64,000 nt of DNA, taken from contig NW_006768771.1 of assembly GCF_000204055.1 (NCBI RefSeq), forward strand, positions 580,296-644,295. Direction: 5' to 3'. Below, piece by piece: positions 27,951 to 38,812 of the stretch. The notes beneath the pieces are model-generated. The model saw nothing but the letters and a program-made list of their open reading frames with translations, did not search any database and had not been told where the DNA came from. Source of the stretch: Melampsora larici-populina 98AG31 (Eukaryota > Basidiomycota > Pucciniomycetes > Pucciniales > Melampsoraceae). Numbering within the stretch: the stretch's first letter is position 1; the number at the start of each line of letters is the position of its first letter. Made by a program: the position numbers and the translations under genes.

Positions 27951-28158
27951 TGTTCAAAAATTGAATGAAATGTCAATCAATATACCTTTGGTAAGCGTGA
28001 AATCTGTAATGCAACAAATAGTAGTTACAAATTCCACTGATGATGCTGAAAATCTTTATCTTGAATGACGTTGAAACCTTGATAGCTGAGACTTATTCTT
28101 CACCAGCTAAATTTTTGCTGTGGACTGAAGCAGGTACATTGGAGCCATTCATATAAAG

Positions 28159-28480
28159 TCACACCTCATAGTCTGGTGATTTTTTTACGGTCTTGGAATC
28201 ACCAATATGTCACGGGTTTTAATTCACACACAAAAGAACAGTTGATTTACACGATTATAACTGGGACAACATGACTACAACACAATTTGTTCAATGATAA
28301 AAAACAAAATACATCAAGATATCGTTGGGGAGTAGGAGCAATGAGTAGTTGCAAGGTAGTTCAGGAGCCAGACGGTCCTGAAGAGGTGTGATTTGTATTT
28401 TTGTTTTTTTGCCCCTCCTGCTACCTTAGGAGGCAGTTTTCTCTTGTTAGATGTGCACTGCAGTCTAAGATGAGGTGTGA
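28159..28480. mobile_element. Possible small inverted-repeat insertion between the two transposon genes
   Basis: TCACACCTCATAGTCTGG (28159) and CAGTCTAAGATGAGGTGTGA (ending 28480) are imperfect inverted repeats, with 11 bp perfect at the tip. The sequence between is non-coding and sits in the gap between the convergent DUF6589 and helicase reading frames, so it may be a nested MITE or part of the element's own 3' region. Confidence 0.4.
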
Positions 28481-28678
28481 AGGTTAAACATAAGGATGAT
28501 CAATTAAAATGCAATATCAAGAGAATAAGAATGAAATCAAAAGATTTAAGCATAAGTTGGTTGCACATACCTGTGGTTCCTGAACAAAAGGGCCCGTGTA
28601 GAACAATCATTATCAGTTGGATTTGGCTTGTTCAACATGATGAATATGTTATATCTATGAACAAAATGATAAAGTGAC

Positions 28679-30960
28679 TTAACATACCTGATGACAGGTC
28701 TGCTTCCTCTTTTCCGCATGTGCTGCTTTAGATTCCTGAGATTCCTTTTGATGTTTGTCTATCAAATCTTTTGCTTCATAGTGCATCTTTAACTCTTCTT
28801 CAGATGCATCCAACACAATGAACATATCCCTCTTGTTACTTTTCCATTCTTCTATGGATTTCCGAATAATGCCGTATGACATAGGAAGTGGCTCGCTTCC
28901 AAAGATAAAATCAAGTGAAATCCCTTCCAAACATAGATCATAGTTGACACCTACATTCCACAGTTTTTCGCGTGGAAAAAGGTCATGGAGAGTATAAAAA
29001 CTTTCATCAGGATACTTGTGAACAAACAAGATGTTCAAACCAACTTCAATCTTGCGGGATAGTCATATAAATCGAAGATCAGCACGTATTCAGTCTTCAG
29101 GTCCGTTTTTTTTGCAACCTAGAGTGTGGTGAGTGTTCTTCATCATCTGAATTGTCAATTTGGTCATTGAGAGATGGGTAGGTTTTGTTTGTATCATTTT
29201 GAACAACTAATTCTGGGACATTTGAATTTGATAACCAAGGCTTATGGGCGATGAAGATGTTGGCAGCCTTAGGACTACAGTTTGAGCAGAGGCAGGATGG
29301 CATCCCTGCATCCATTTGCCTTTGAGTTCCGGAGATGACTGTGCCTGAAGTTTTTGAAAGTGGAATATAACCACACCTACAAGTCATATAATTAGCAGAT
29401 GAAAATAAAATGAACAGGCAACACTCACCGGAGGAGGACTGAAAAGGCCACTCGCAAGCATACATCAGTGATGGACATTGAATGCATCCACTGGTCATCA
29501 TTTTGATCTTCAGGATTGCTTAATCCTGTGACCAAAAGATGTTCAGCAGTAGATATAGGATGTACCAGTAAAATCGCTACTGCTGGTTGCTTATCTCAGC
29601 CAGCACAGCCAGCCATCTAGATTACGTCCATAGTATCCAGCTGGCCAGCAATGATCACCCTTCAAACTCTTTTCCAACTTTGACCAAGGCCAAGCGCATT
29701 GGTGCACATGATAATATAATCCTCAGCATTACGCTCCTTGTCAATTGGGCAGGTGTCAGTGTGATATTGGCGGCAGAATTGCTCAAACCGTTGTGTGATT
29801 CAAATTGATTTTAGCAAGCTTTGTTGACTGTGTCCAGGGCTAGATATGTATCATTCTGAGTGTGACAATAAACCAGTGTTGGAACCAAATCTGAGTCAGA
29901 GACCAAATGTTTCTATCACCATGCCTGTGTGGTGTTTGCTCATCGACGAGCGCACACGAGTCGCCTTTGTGCCTCAATGGGAATTCGTGTGCGCTCGTCG
30001 TCGGGCAACTGCCACAAGGACATGGTGTATGAGAAGAATCTCTTGAGGGTGTTCCAAGGTTCTTGCCTAACAGGAAGTGTAACACGAATAAATCGAATCT
30101 CAGGTCGGGTGAGCTTGCTAATGTGAATATCAATAAATTCTTTGGTGATTTTGAGACTGGCTAGTATTTGCTCAAGATACTGAGGCAGGCAGGTAGCTGA
30201 CATAAGGAGCGAAGGAACTGGCTGCATGGCTAGAAAACAATCAATCAAGTTTCCATAAGATGGGCGGAAAGGAGTGCGGTCTTGGTGAATATGGTGTGAC
30301 TGAAGACTCTTGATTTTACCGCTCAATACCAAGCCCCAACTGTAGATTAGGTGTGCCTCATCTACTACCTTGAGACAGAGGTGTGCCTGAAAAGGTTTTG
30401 AGAAGTAGAGTGTTTGAAATTTCACACTGTTTACAAAACTCTCTGGAGACTATTACAGGACAAAATCATCAAGTCTAGATCAGCAAGACATTTCTAAAAC
30501 CCATTTTAGAACAGACTGAGGCTCACAACATAGATAAACACATATTTTCCAGCAAATATCCCGTCTACCGCCTCTTGGTTGAAGGTAGCTTGAGTCAGAT
30601 TGATTGCTGATAAACCCATTTATTTTTCTGCAACCTATCTCGCGGTAAGATTAAGTGTGTCATTCTTCAAGATCACAATTGGATTGCTTTGCCTACTTGA
30701 TGATCTCCAAGGGTGTCCAGTGGGTTCAAAGTCAACACAATCAGCTTGGCTGATTTAGGAAACATCAAGTAATACAATACCGGACACAAAGACTTGCCAT
30801 ATCCAGTACTTGCAATAAGGAAGGTGTCTTGACCTCAATATAGACTCAGTTTTGGCTTGACTTGAAGGTCTTGAGCTTCTAATTTCAATGTAGACAAACA
30901 TAACTTCCGGATCACTTCACTTTGATCACTGTCGTTGTCCTTTAATAAGGACTTTGATAT
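28679..30960 (-). pseudogene. RecQ-like ATP-dependent DNA helicase gene, probably decayed
   Basis: Read from right to left, the helicase motifs appear in order. Motif I is IASTGYGKSLCPVLYYL (about 30800). A motif-Ia-like segment VLTLNPLDTLGDHQV follows. Motif II is KVVDEAHLIYSWG (about 30370), and motif III is LLMSATCLPQYL (about 30190). Then come the second RecA lobe (FIRVTLPVRQEPWNTLKRFF) and a cysteine-rich segment (GMPSCLCSNCSP, 29200-29500) like the RecQ zinc-binding region. A long C-terminal part follows (28679-29038). The DEAH box and the Cys pattern point to RecQ rather than a DEAD RNA helicase. A TGA sits in frame just before motif I (about 30838), and a 57-bp hairpin lies in frame near the second lobe (29943-29999). 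It lies convergent to the DUF6589 gene inside the same TIRs, suggesting a role in moving the element. Confidence 0.7.
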
Positions 30961-31575
30961 ACAGATTTGTCAGTCGTGAGAGTTAACTTCAGTTGCCAAT
31001 GGGGTTTCAGATGATCGGCTCTCCAATTGAGGGAAAGCTGCTTGAGTGAGGGGACGATGACACTGAGTAAGCATGGTGCGGTGGTTGAATCAGATGTATA
31101 TGTTGCAGCTCAAGGTCAAACAAAGTGCATATGGCAATTGGAGCGTGAGGTGCTAAGTACTTGATGATTTTGTTAAGCTTGCCTCAACAGTTTTGGCTAT
31201 AGCACATAAGGGTTTTGGCTTCCCTTTTTTTTTGCTGAAGTTTGAGCCAAGGACCAAACCTCCAAACCCCCTGTACAGCTTATACAGGCATTCTCAGGCT
31301 GTTACACAAGGACACAAGAACCAAATCTGGCAAACTCTCCAGAAAATATCACAGCACCGAAGTCTTGTTGAAATTGATATGAGGATGTGTACCTTCTCAT
31401 GGAGAACAACATATGAGAAGGATGAAATATTCTATGGTGAGGTGAAGAAGAAAAGTTGAAAAAACTACATAAGGGTACTTAAGATCTGGAGGTCATCCGC
31501 CAAAAATTGCAAGTCCGCCGTAAGCCCCTCTGCGAGGGCGTGGATGCGGCCACACAAGGGGCTTAGTTAAGCTCA

Positions 31576-31745
31576 GGACAAGACAAACAATCCTATGCTT
31601 GGATCTAAGGCATATACTGTTTTCACCGGTCAGTTTTTACACAGCCGCAGTTTTGCCCACCTACGTGCAAATTTGGCATACAGGCTGAGACCTGTCAAAA
31701 GGACATCATACAGGGTACTTTTTTACACACCAGCGGTGGTGATGT
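31576..31745. mobile_element. Right part of the older MITE split by the 6.77-kb transposon
   Basis: It ends CCAGCGGTGGTGATGTTCTT, the inverted counterpart of the GCATCACCACCGG terminus at 24590. The internal GGCATACAGGCTGAGACC pairs with the CAGCCTGTATGGG segment of the left part. Confidence 0.6.
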
Positions 31746-31874
31746 TCTTACTGAGAAAAGACATATCAATCAGTGAAGGGAATAAAATTGACGACAAAAG
31801 ACACCAATACAGGTATCAATTCTGTATCAGATGCATGTCACAGAGGTAAAACCACAACAAACAGCATGTTACCC

Positions 31875-32495
31875 TAGGGCTGTGACCCGGCCCTGGCCCC
31901 GCCCGGCCGACTGTGCCCGCTGGTTTTCTGGAAGCAGACAGTACGTGCCCTGACACACCAAAACCTACTTACAGTCAACTCTTGATGTAAGTAAGCTCGA
32001 CGTAGGCATATCTTGCTATATGCATAGGTTTTTGCGGGATTTTTTTTGGTATACATGGGCCCAAAAGGCATTTATGCTTTTGCAATGTGCATTGCACAAT
32101 ATAAGCAAGGAGAATCTGTTGACCATCGATATGCTTACATCGAGAGCCAACTGTAATAAGGGTCATAAAAGCCCCGTGAGCACCTGGGCGGCCCGGTCCG
32201 CCCTGGTCCCCATCATTTTTTTTGCTGAATAATCTAAAAAATTGCCTTTTGAGTTGGGTCCCATGGCTCTCTCCAAGGTCTGAGTAGGCTGATATAAGGT
32301 TTATGTACAATTTTATACACCTAGATGTGCAACAAACACCAGAAATCCCCCTCTATGGCCCCTTTTACCTCTTAAAATCAATTCAGGGTATGCCCTGGCT
32401 GGCCCTGAGTGTTTTCTGGATCACCTCGGGTCTGCCCAAGGCCAGGCGATGCCCCGGGTCCGCCCTGTCACACTCGTGGCCGGGTCACAGCCTTA
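31875..32495. mobile_element. hAT-type MITE with 8-bp target duplication TGTTACCC
   Basis: The ends are TAGGGCTGTGACCCGGCC and, inverted, TAAGGCTGTGACCCGGCC. Identical TGTTACCC octamers flank it at 31867-31874 and 32496-32503. The TIR pattern (TARGGCTGTGA) and the 8-bp duplication are those of hAT elements. The 621-bp interior has GC-rich GGCGGCCCGGTCCGCCC-like subterminal motifs but no transposase. Confidence 0.88.
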
Positions 32496-32503
32496 TGTTA
32501 CCC

Positions 32504-32856
32504 ATGGAAAAGGTTGTATCAAAAAGGGAACAACCCGTGGATGTTACCGATGAAATTGGTATCAAAAGCCTCAAAAGGCCAGTTTTTGAGGTATCAATCA
32601 ATTGTTTTTTTGCAATTTCCCGTTGGATGGTTCCATAGGACCTTTCCAGGGTCCTTGTTTGGCTTCAAATTGTCGGATGTTTGCCGGTGAAATTTGTCAA
32701 GATTTTTGCAATCGATTGTAGTAACCTATGAAAAATCCCGGAATTGGTGATGTTAGACAACCCCCCCACCTAGGACACTGACGGGGCCCAACATGCTCCC
32801 TATCCTGGCAATAGTGTCATTATTTTTAGCTGATTCTAGTCACAGGCTGATATGTA
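32504..32856. other. Repeat-derived spacer
   Basis: This spacer lies between two MITEs. It contains CCTATGAAAAATCCCGGAATTGGTGATGTTAGAC, similar in style to the GTTAGAGCATCACCACCGG termini, so it may be an end of another related element (motif at 32726-32759). No gene. Confidence 0.4.
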
Positions 32857-33461
32857 CAGTAGATTTCATAAAGGTTGAAATTGAGGTTTTTTGAAAATCG
32901 AGAGGTGGCCCGTGCGCCACCTGTGACAGGTCTCAAATATGCATACCAGATCGATGAACATACAGTAACAAGACTTTCAACAACCCCAACCCTTCAATTG
33001 TTTGGTGGCGCAGTGGTCAAGAGCCGTGATTGGGTGGTGCGACTTTGATGCGACTCCTGTGTTTGACTCATTGCCCTTATATTTTTACCACTGTTTTTTT
33101 GCCTAGAATCAACGATGAAATGGCAACAAGCAAATGTGAGCAATCAAAACCAGCATAGCTTTCCCATTCTTTCAGTTTATGACACCAAGCAAAGCAAATA
33201 TGAAAAACTTGTCAAAAGTTGTGATGACATAAAAGGAAGCCACTCGGGCTCGAACTCAAAAATTTGCACCTTATGAGGGTGAGCATACCCATGTAGAGGG
33301 CATTCATCCAACGTTGCTGTGCCAAAGGTTCTTTTCAGTAAGTGTGTCTATGCTGTCTATGTCAGCATTTTGGTATGCATTTTGAGACCTGTCACAGGTG
33401 GCGCACGGTCCACCTCTCGATTTTCAAAAAACCTCAATTTCAACCTTTATGAAATCTACTG
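32857..33461. mobile_element. TIR element (TA target) enclosing two convergent tRNA-like segments
   Basis: The arms start CAGTAGATTTCATAAAGG and pair over about 90 bp (32857-32950 with 33371-33461). TA dinucleotides flank both ends, as in Tc1/mariner-type insertions. Inside, 33003-33070 (+) shows an A-box-like TGGCGCAGTGG and a weak B box near 33058. On the minus strand at about 33318-33244 there is TGGCACAGC and a strong B-box-like GAGTTCGAGCCC. No transposase. Confidence 0.7.
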
Positions 33462-35899
33462 TATCACATTCTGTCATTTGCACTGAGATTATGAGCTTTG
33501 TGGCTGATTGTTGGTGGTTCAAATAGGTTAACGACGGCTCAGGGGAGAGGGTTCATGTTCGCGATCTGCATGAATTGAGGAGCTACAGCCTCAAATTTTC
33601 GGGCACCCAAGCGTCATGCGTGGTAGTTGATCGAGCTAGAAAAAAGCATGATTATAAAGAAGTTTTAACAACGAAAAAATCAAAAAAGCGAGAGCCGAGC
33701 ATGGTGCGACGATCGGATATAGCTCGGCGCACCTTTTTTTTGAGCACGTATGTAGCTACGTAGATGAAATGCGAGAACACAGAACGTCATTTGTGAGAGG
33801 GAGAACTATCACTGCAAATGGTGTTGGATAACCCTAACCCGTCCAGGGAGGTCATTTACAGGCGGTCTTTTGAGCCGCAAAAAAACCACCATAGAGCATC
33901 ATACTGCCCTATAATGCCAGGACTTGCTATGTATATCCAAAAAGCACCTGGGATCTCTCGCTTCCCTCAAAGTTGCAAGCTGGAATCAATTTGCCTGTGA
34001 CGATAGCGGCAGGAGGGTGGCCAGACTCTGTGCTCGTTCTTGAGCCACAATTCTTCTACACTGTTGGCTGATCATGTAAACTAATCCTTCAACTTTGAAA
34101 ATGTTGACTTCTTCCCCTCCACCTTCTGTCATCATGTTATGTACACTGGGGCGACTTTCTCATTTTTAAGTGATGTACCACGACCATATAGGCAGGCTGC
34201 GCGCATTCATGGACATCAGGAATCAGGATATGTATGTAAGTAGATTTTGATATTCTCTGCTCAAGCTCCCACGACCAACCTTGTAAGAAAGGATCTGCTC
34301 GATTAAGGATTATGTTGTAACTTCATCTGCATAGATATCAGACGAAACCTGAGTTATCATGCTACATATGGCTGTGAATGGGCAGGTCGGTCGGTCTGCC
34401 TTCAATCTGTGACGCAGACGCATGGTAGTAAACTTCGACTTGCGCTAAGCTCGGCAGAGAAAACACGAGACTTGATAATCTTGATTCAAAAGTTCAACGT
34501 GGCTATTGACAAACTTCTGAAACCCTATCACTTCGCTCAAGGCCGTTACTGCACAACTTTCGCCCATCTTCCCATCGGTTAAGCGTATGGACGTGTTTGC
34601 GTGTGCACCATGTGTATATGCTGTGGAACAGCTCAATTTGATGGAAGCCAATATGTAGAAAGGTCCCACACATTTCACCGAGCTGAGGGTCCATTTTATT
34701 CACCGGTGCATGCTCGCTACTGCCCTGGTGTAATATGTGAACCATCGACTGGGTTTTGGTGGGGGCATTGGACACAAATACTAAGAACAGAACAATGACA
34801 TCATCTTGCCCAGTTCCATTCCTTGTCTAAGCCAAAAAGCATGTACATACTGATGCCCCCATCCTTACCACAAATCAACATCTGCACCAAACACTCACTG
34901 GGGCTGGTTAAAACCTGTTAAAACTGTGATTGCACTACAGCTCTGGATTACATAGTTGTATCTAAACAGGTACACGGTTCAAGAATTTTCTTTGCAGATT
35001 TCCAATTTTTTCTCGTTTGACGGCGCCTATCATCTTTCATTTCACCCGGATTCCAATTGCATCGTACCACCGTCTTGTGTCTTCTTTTATAACGCCTTAT
35101 CCTATACGCGCTCCGGTACAGAAAACCACTCTATCCAAAACCATCTTTTACTATCCGTAAAAACTCGTATTCAGGCGCAGTCGGTGATTAGAGATTGAAC
35201 TTTGAGAAACATCGTCATTCAAGTTCAGACGGTGATTGGCGGATCACGTCAGATAAGTTATACTCTTATACAAGGCGGGATTGCTTGAGAAGTTTACATC
35301 GCGTGGCACGCACAAGAGGATTTTGTGGATTGATTGGCAAAGTAGGCATGTCAGATTCTTAGCTCGTTTTTCTCTCATCTCGAAAGGTTCTTGAGTCAAT
35401 TCAAACCGGTTCGCAATCCGCATTTTTTTCTCTTCTGTTTTCCCCTCATCCTCGTCACGAAAGAGGTAGCGATTGACGAAAATACCAAACTGATGTGAGA
35501 CTCGTATGCTTGGGTCCCTGAAATTATTAGGACTAGAACAACCTTGAGACCCCATTGAACTCGACTGTCATTTTGATACTTTATTTACCATTCCCTGATT
35601 TTGAAGATTGCTTGAATTACCTCTTTCTTAGTTCTCCCGTTTATTAGTCAACTATCTTTGCTATATATTTTTATTCATCACTTGGAATTCAAACTCTTGG
35701 AGCAGCACTCGAAAAAAATAATTCTGTCTAATCAAGGTTTTCTCACTTAGATTATAATACTTCGGTCTCAACTTTATATCAATCTATTCGTTTTTCACTT
35801 TGAACACTTAACGATATCCAATCCTTGAATTAATATCTTATCATTTACATCCGGGTCACTTGACTGTCTCTTCTACACACTAAGCTTGGTGTTGAAAGA
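33462..35899. other. Intergenic, no gene recognised
   Basis: Several short open frames (for example 35244-35555 minus and 34503-34775 minus) have no family signature. The frame at 35244-35555 is charged and could be a small exon, but there is no splice-supported model. The last 300 bp before 35900 is pyrimidine-rich and probably promoter and 5' UTR of the membrane protein gene. Confidence 0.45.
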
Positions 35900-36695
35900 A
35901 TGACAACTCTTAACAAGCGGTGAGTCAAAGACATTACTTATAAGTCGCCTTTTGATAAGTCAAAATGAATGGCGGGAAAAATGAAGCAAACCTTATGATC
36001 AGAAATCTCGGCTGACCTCATTTCTTTCTTTTCATGCTACGTGTTATTTCGTACTCAGATCGAAGGACAACAGCAGCGCCGAGGCTGTGCAGAACAGCAC
36101 AGAAGATAAATATATGAACGAGACCTCAGGGTTCACCCAACCTAATTCGATACCCATCACATTTCCAGATCCTAGCTCAGCTCTCATTCCTATAATTCCC
36201 GGGGTCCCGGATGAAAAACAAATCCCTTCATCATCACATTCAATCAAAACAATCGGACCCTTATGTCTCGTGACCTTTGCCATTTTTATTCCTCTATCCT
36301 TGGCAGTAATTTGGCTAGTACGACGGAAACTGAAAAGAGACAAAACAGACATCTTATCACGAATCACAAGTTCTTCTCAACCATCACTCTCCATCGATAC
36401 ACGTGAAAGTTGGGAAACAGTAGTAGTCGATCTTCCTTCTCTGTTGGATCCACCAGAACCAGCAGTGGCAGGTTTAGGTAGACTTTGGGCACGTGTGACA
36501 AATAGAAGAGAGCCTGTAATATCATCCACTAGTTCTGGTTGGACTGGAATTGAAGATTCTTCATTAGGACCATTGGAATGGTATGCTAAACATTCACCAC
36601 CTAATCAAACGGCTGTTTATCCTAGGTTGATTAGTGAATGCGAAAAAGATTTTTTGCAATCTGAGGAAAGATCACGTACTTGGAGTTTAGCTTAA
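35900..36695 (+). CDS. Predicted single-pass membrane protein, function unknown
   Basis: Exon 1 (35900-35919) encodes MTTLNK plus two bases; a GTGAGT donor and a CAG acceptor join it to exon 2 (36059-36695). The protein is about 218 residues. A polar N-terminal part of about 65 residues contains two N-glycosylation-type sequons (NSS, NET). Next comes a hydrophobic segment, LCLVTFAIFIPLSLAVIWLV, followed by RRKLKRDK, a positive stop-transfer flank. The cytoplasmic tail of about 120 residues is Ser/Pro-rich and carries ETVVVDLPSLLDPPEPAV and GPLEWYAKHSPP. There is no cleavable signal peptide, so the topology could be type III with an outside N-terminus. I recognise no family. Clean splice sites and biased codon positions support a real gene. 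Confidence 0.7.
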
Positions 36696-38640
36696 ACTTT
36701 TAATGTCTTTATCTTTACTTGCCTTTCTCTTTTGTTCGCTTCTGTGAAGATTGTGTAAAGTTTTCTTCTTCGAGTCTTTTCTTTTCTTGATAATTTGTAA
36801 TGTGTTTGTTCCTAGGGAGATGAGTAGCTTAGTCGATAATTGTGAGGAAATCTTGTCATACGTGTAGCATTTGGGGGTGTAGGAGATGTTTCATTTGTAT
36901 GTTTCAATGTGGGTTTTTGTGGGTTGGAAACTAATTTGGAAGTACTTAAGTCAGTTGGTATAGCATTTAACTTATTTAGAATTGTAAAATAAAGATAAAA
37001 ATTGTCGCTAATGGGAGTTTTTGGTTCACTCTGGCTCTCATCAACTGGCGTGCGTAGATGAGACTGCATTTGTATATGTCAACTTTTATATCCAATTGAT
37101 TGATTTGATGGCTAGTGCCGCTCAGGAGTCGCGTGAAATTCTTCTTCCAGAGAGTCCTGGAGTGTCATTCCTCCTTGTTTTCTTATCATCGATCGTGATA
37201 TGGAGAAAGAGACAATCAACGGTTGTTTTCCAAAAAAGGACACGCACGGCGGGTGCGTGCCCCGAAATTTGGTTTAAAACAGTCCGACCAATGCGGCTGA
37301 GTTAGGCAAAGTCCCGCCCAAACCTGGTTCTTGTCACGTCATCATCATTTCCATTGAAATCTACTTGCCTTTTTGTTATAATTATGGTGTTCAAACATGT
37401 ACAAGAATTGTGCAATACTGAGCAAGACCTGTGCAAGACCTGTGCAAGATCTTGCACATTAAATGTTTTGACAACCCCATTTATTGTATTCCAACTGGTG
37501 CAAGTTCTGTGCAAGATATGAATGGAGCTTGCAAGGTCTGTGCAAGATCCGTGCAAGCTCTATTCATATCTTGCACAAAACTTGCGCAAATTGACTTTGA
37601 AGTTTGAACGCCATAAATGATCTGAATTTTCTTATTTACTATTTCATTACTATATTTCTACTACACAAAAAGACTACACTAGTTATAACACTACAAGAAA
37701 CATAACATTTTCTGGGCAGACTTGCTACAGTGTGGGTTTGGAGGGGCCTTCAGACCACAGGTTCTCTGGCCCAGTAGGCTCTCTGCTGCCATAACTTGTG
37801 ACTTATTTTCTGGATCCTGCTGAGAGGACCCAGGAAGGCTCCTATTAGGGCAGGTGTATTGTGGTTTGTGTCAAAAAAGCTTGGGATTTGGACTTGAATT
37901 TTATGTATGTTCATGCCAGAAACCATTGGGATTTTACATTTTTTCTCAAATGTTTGTATTGGAAAATGTCAGAATTTTGGGTCAATTCTGGGTAAAAAGT
38001 TGACAAAAGTGGCATAAAGAGGCTTAAGTTGTTGAGTTACAGCTGTTCCCAAAAAGTTTACTTTTTTATTTTTTCAAAATCACTTCTATTATTACACAGC
38101 AAATCCTATGAAGACCCTTGGCAGTTTGTATCACCCAAAAGAGCCTCTCTCAATCCCCACAGTACATTGTCACCATGATTGTGCATGCACAGGGTCCGTT
38201 GCCTTGTCATTTGTCTTGTTGAGGTTTGTGCCAAAAGGTGTTAGGATTTGGATTTTGTTGCATCTGACTTGAGTTGATGTTGTTTTGCAATGGGGTTCTT
38301 GATACAGACCCCAATAACAGCTTTCCTGGGTCCTCTGCAGAGGTCCTTCCTTGGTAGGTCTCAATAGTTTGATTCTTGTAAGATAGTTGATTGTTTAATG
38401 GTTGATCCTTGTTTCTCTCCTGCTGTCATATATGTCAATCAATTCCTTTATCTGAAGTTGTCTCCTTCACTCAATCAGACACTGTCAAGGCAGTATTCAA
38501 TATGTATATATTCTCATGTACACAGACAGGTCAATGGCAGCTAATTAAATTCACATCTGCTGTTCAATCAAGGATCAAAATGAGGTCAATTCATATATAC
38601 AATTGTTCATCAACTGTGATATGCTACAAAGTAATCATTC
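36696..38640. other. Intergenic with one MITE
   Basis: This 3' flank of the membrane protein gene contains the GTGCAAGA-family element at 37380-37618. Two segments near 37720-37860 and 38170-38350 share GGTTTGTGYCAAAAA and GGATTTGGA motifs and CTGGGTCCTC-like stretches, suggesting a degenerate inverted or direct repeat. No coding gene. Confidence 0.45.
37380..37618. mobile_element. MITE-like element, GTGCAAGA family, copy 3
   Basis: It starts AATTATGGTGTTCAAACATG and ends AAGTTTGAACGCCATAAAT. The interior has CTGTGCAAGACCTGTGCAAG tandem units, then TCTTGCAC inversions and the TTTTGACAACCCC core shared with copy 1. Confidence 0.75.
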
Positions 38641-38648
38641 ACTGATCC

Positions 38649-38812
38649 TCTTTTTTCTCTGTTCTGTCTTTTTTCTCTGTTCTGTCCTTTTTCTCTGTTC
38701 TGTCCTTTTTCTCTGTTCTGTCTTTTTTCTCTGTTCTGTCCTTTTTCTCTGTTCTGTCCTTTTTCTCTGTTCTGTCCTTTTTCTCTGTTCTGTCCTTTTT
38801 CTCTGTCCTGTC
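38649..38812. repeat. 18-bp minisatellite, about nine units
   Basis: The unit is close to CTTTTTCTCTGTTCTGTC, repeated head to tail. Because 18 is a multiple of three, every frame stays open: plus gives (L/F)FLCSV repeats and minus gives EQRKRT repeats. No flanking gene context supports translation, so I treat it as a non-coding minisatellite. Confidence 0.85.

Larger units (their letters stand above)
24810..31575. mobile_element. 6.77-kb DNA transposon with 197-bp TIRs carrying DUF6589 and RecQ-like genes
   Basis: The left TIR spans 24810-25006 and the right TIR spans 31379-31575; both are 197 bp and are good reverse complements along their whole length. They start TGAGCTTAACTAAGCCCCTT. Immediately inside lies a palindrome, AAGCCCCT (24821) to AGGGGCTT (24856), then CGGCGGAC. 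The element holds a plus-strand DUF6589-type gene (25437-27950) and a convergent minus-strand RecQ-like helicase (28679-30960). No convincing target duplication is visible. The combination resembles no classical superfamily I can name with confidence. KDZ, hAT and Plavaka elements differ in ends or gene content. The transposase role of DUF6589 is inference. Confidence 0.8.

Noticed and set aside
29846..30126. Plus-strand open frames opposite the helicase
   Set aside because: They are shadows of the RecQ-like coding strand and its hairpin.
33003..33075. Functional tRNA gene
   Set aside because: The A box is good, but the B box is weak and I could not form a proper acceptor stem, so I treat it as tRNA-like only.
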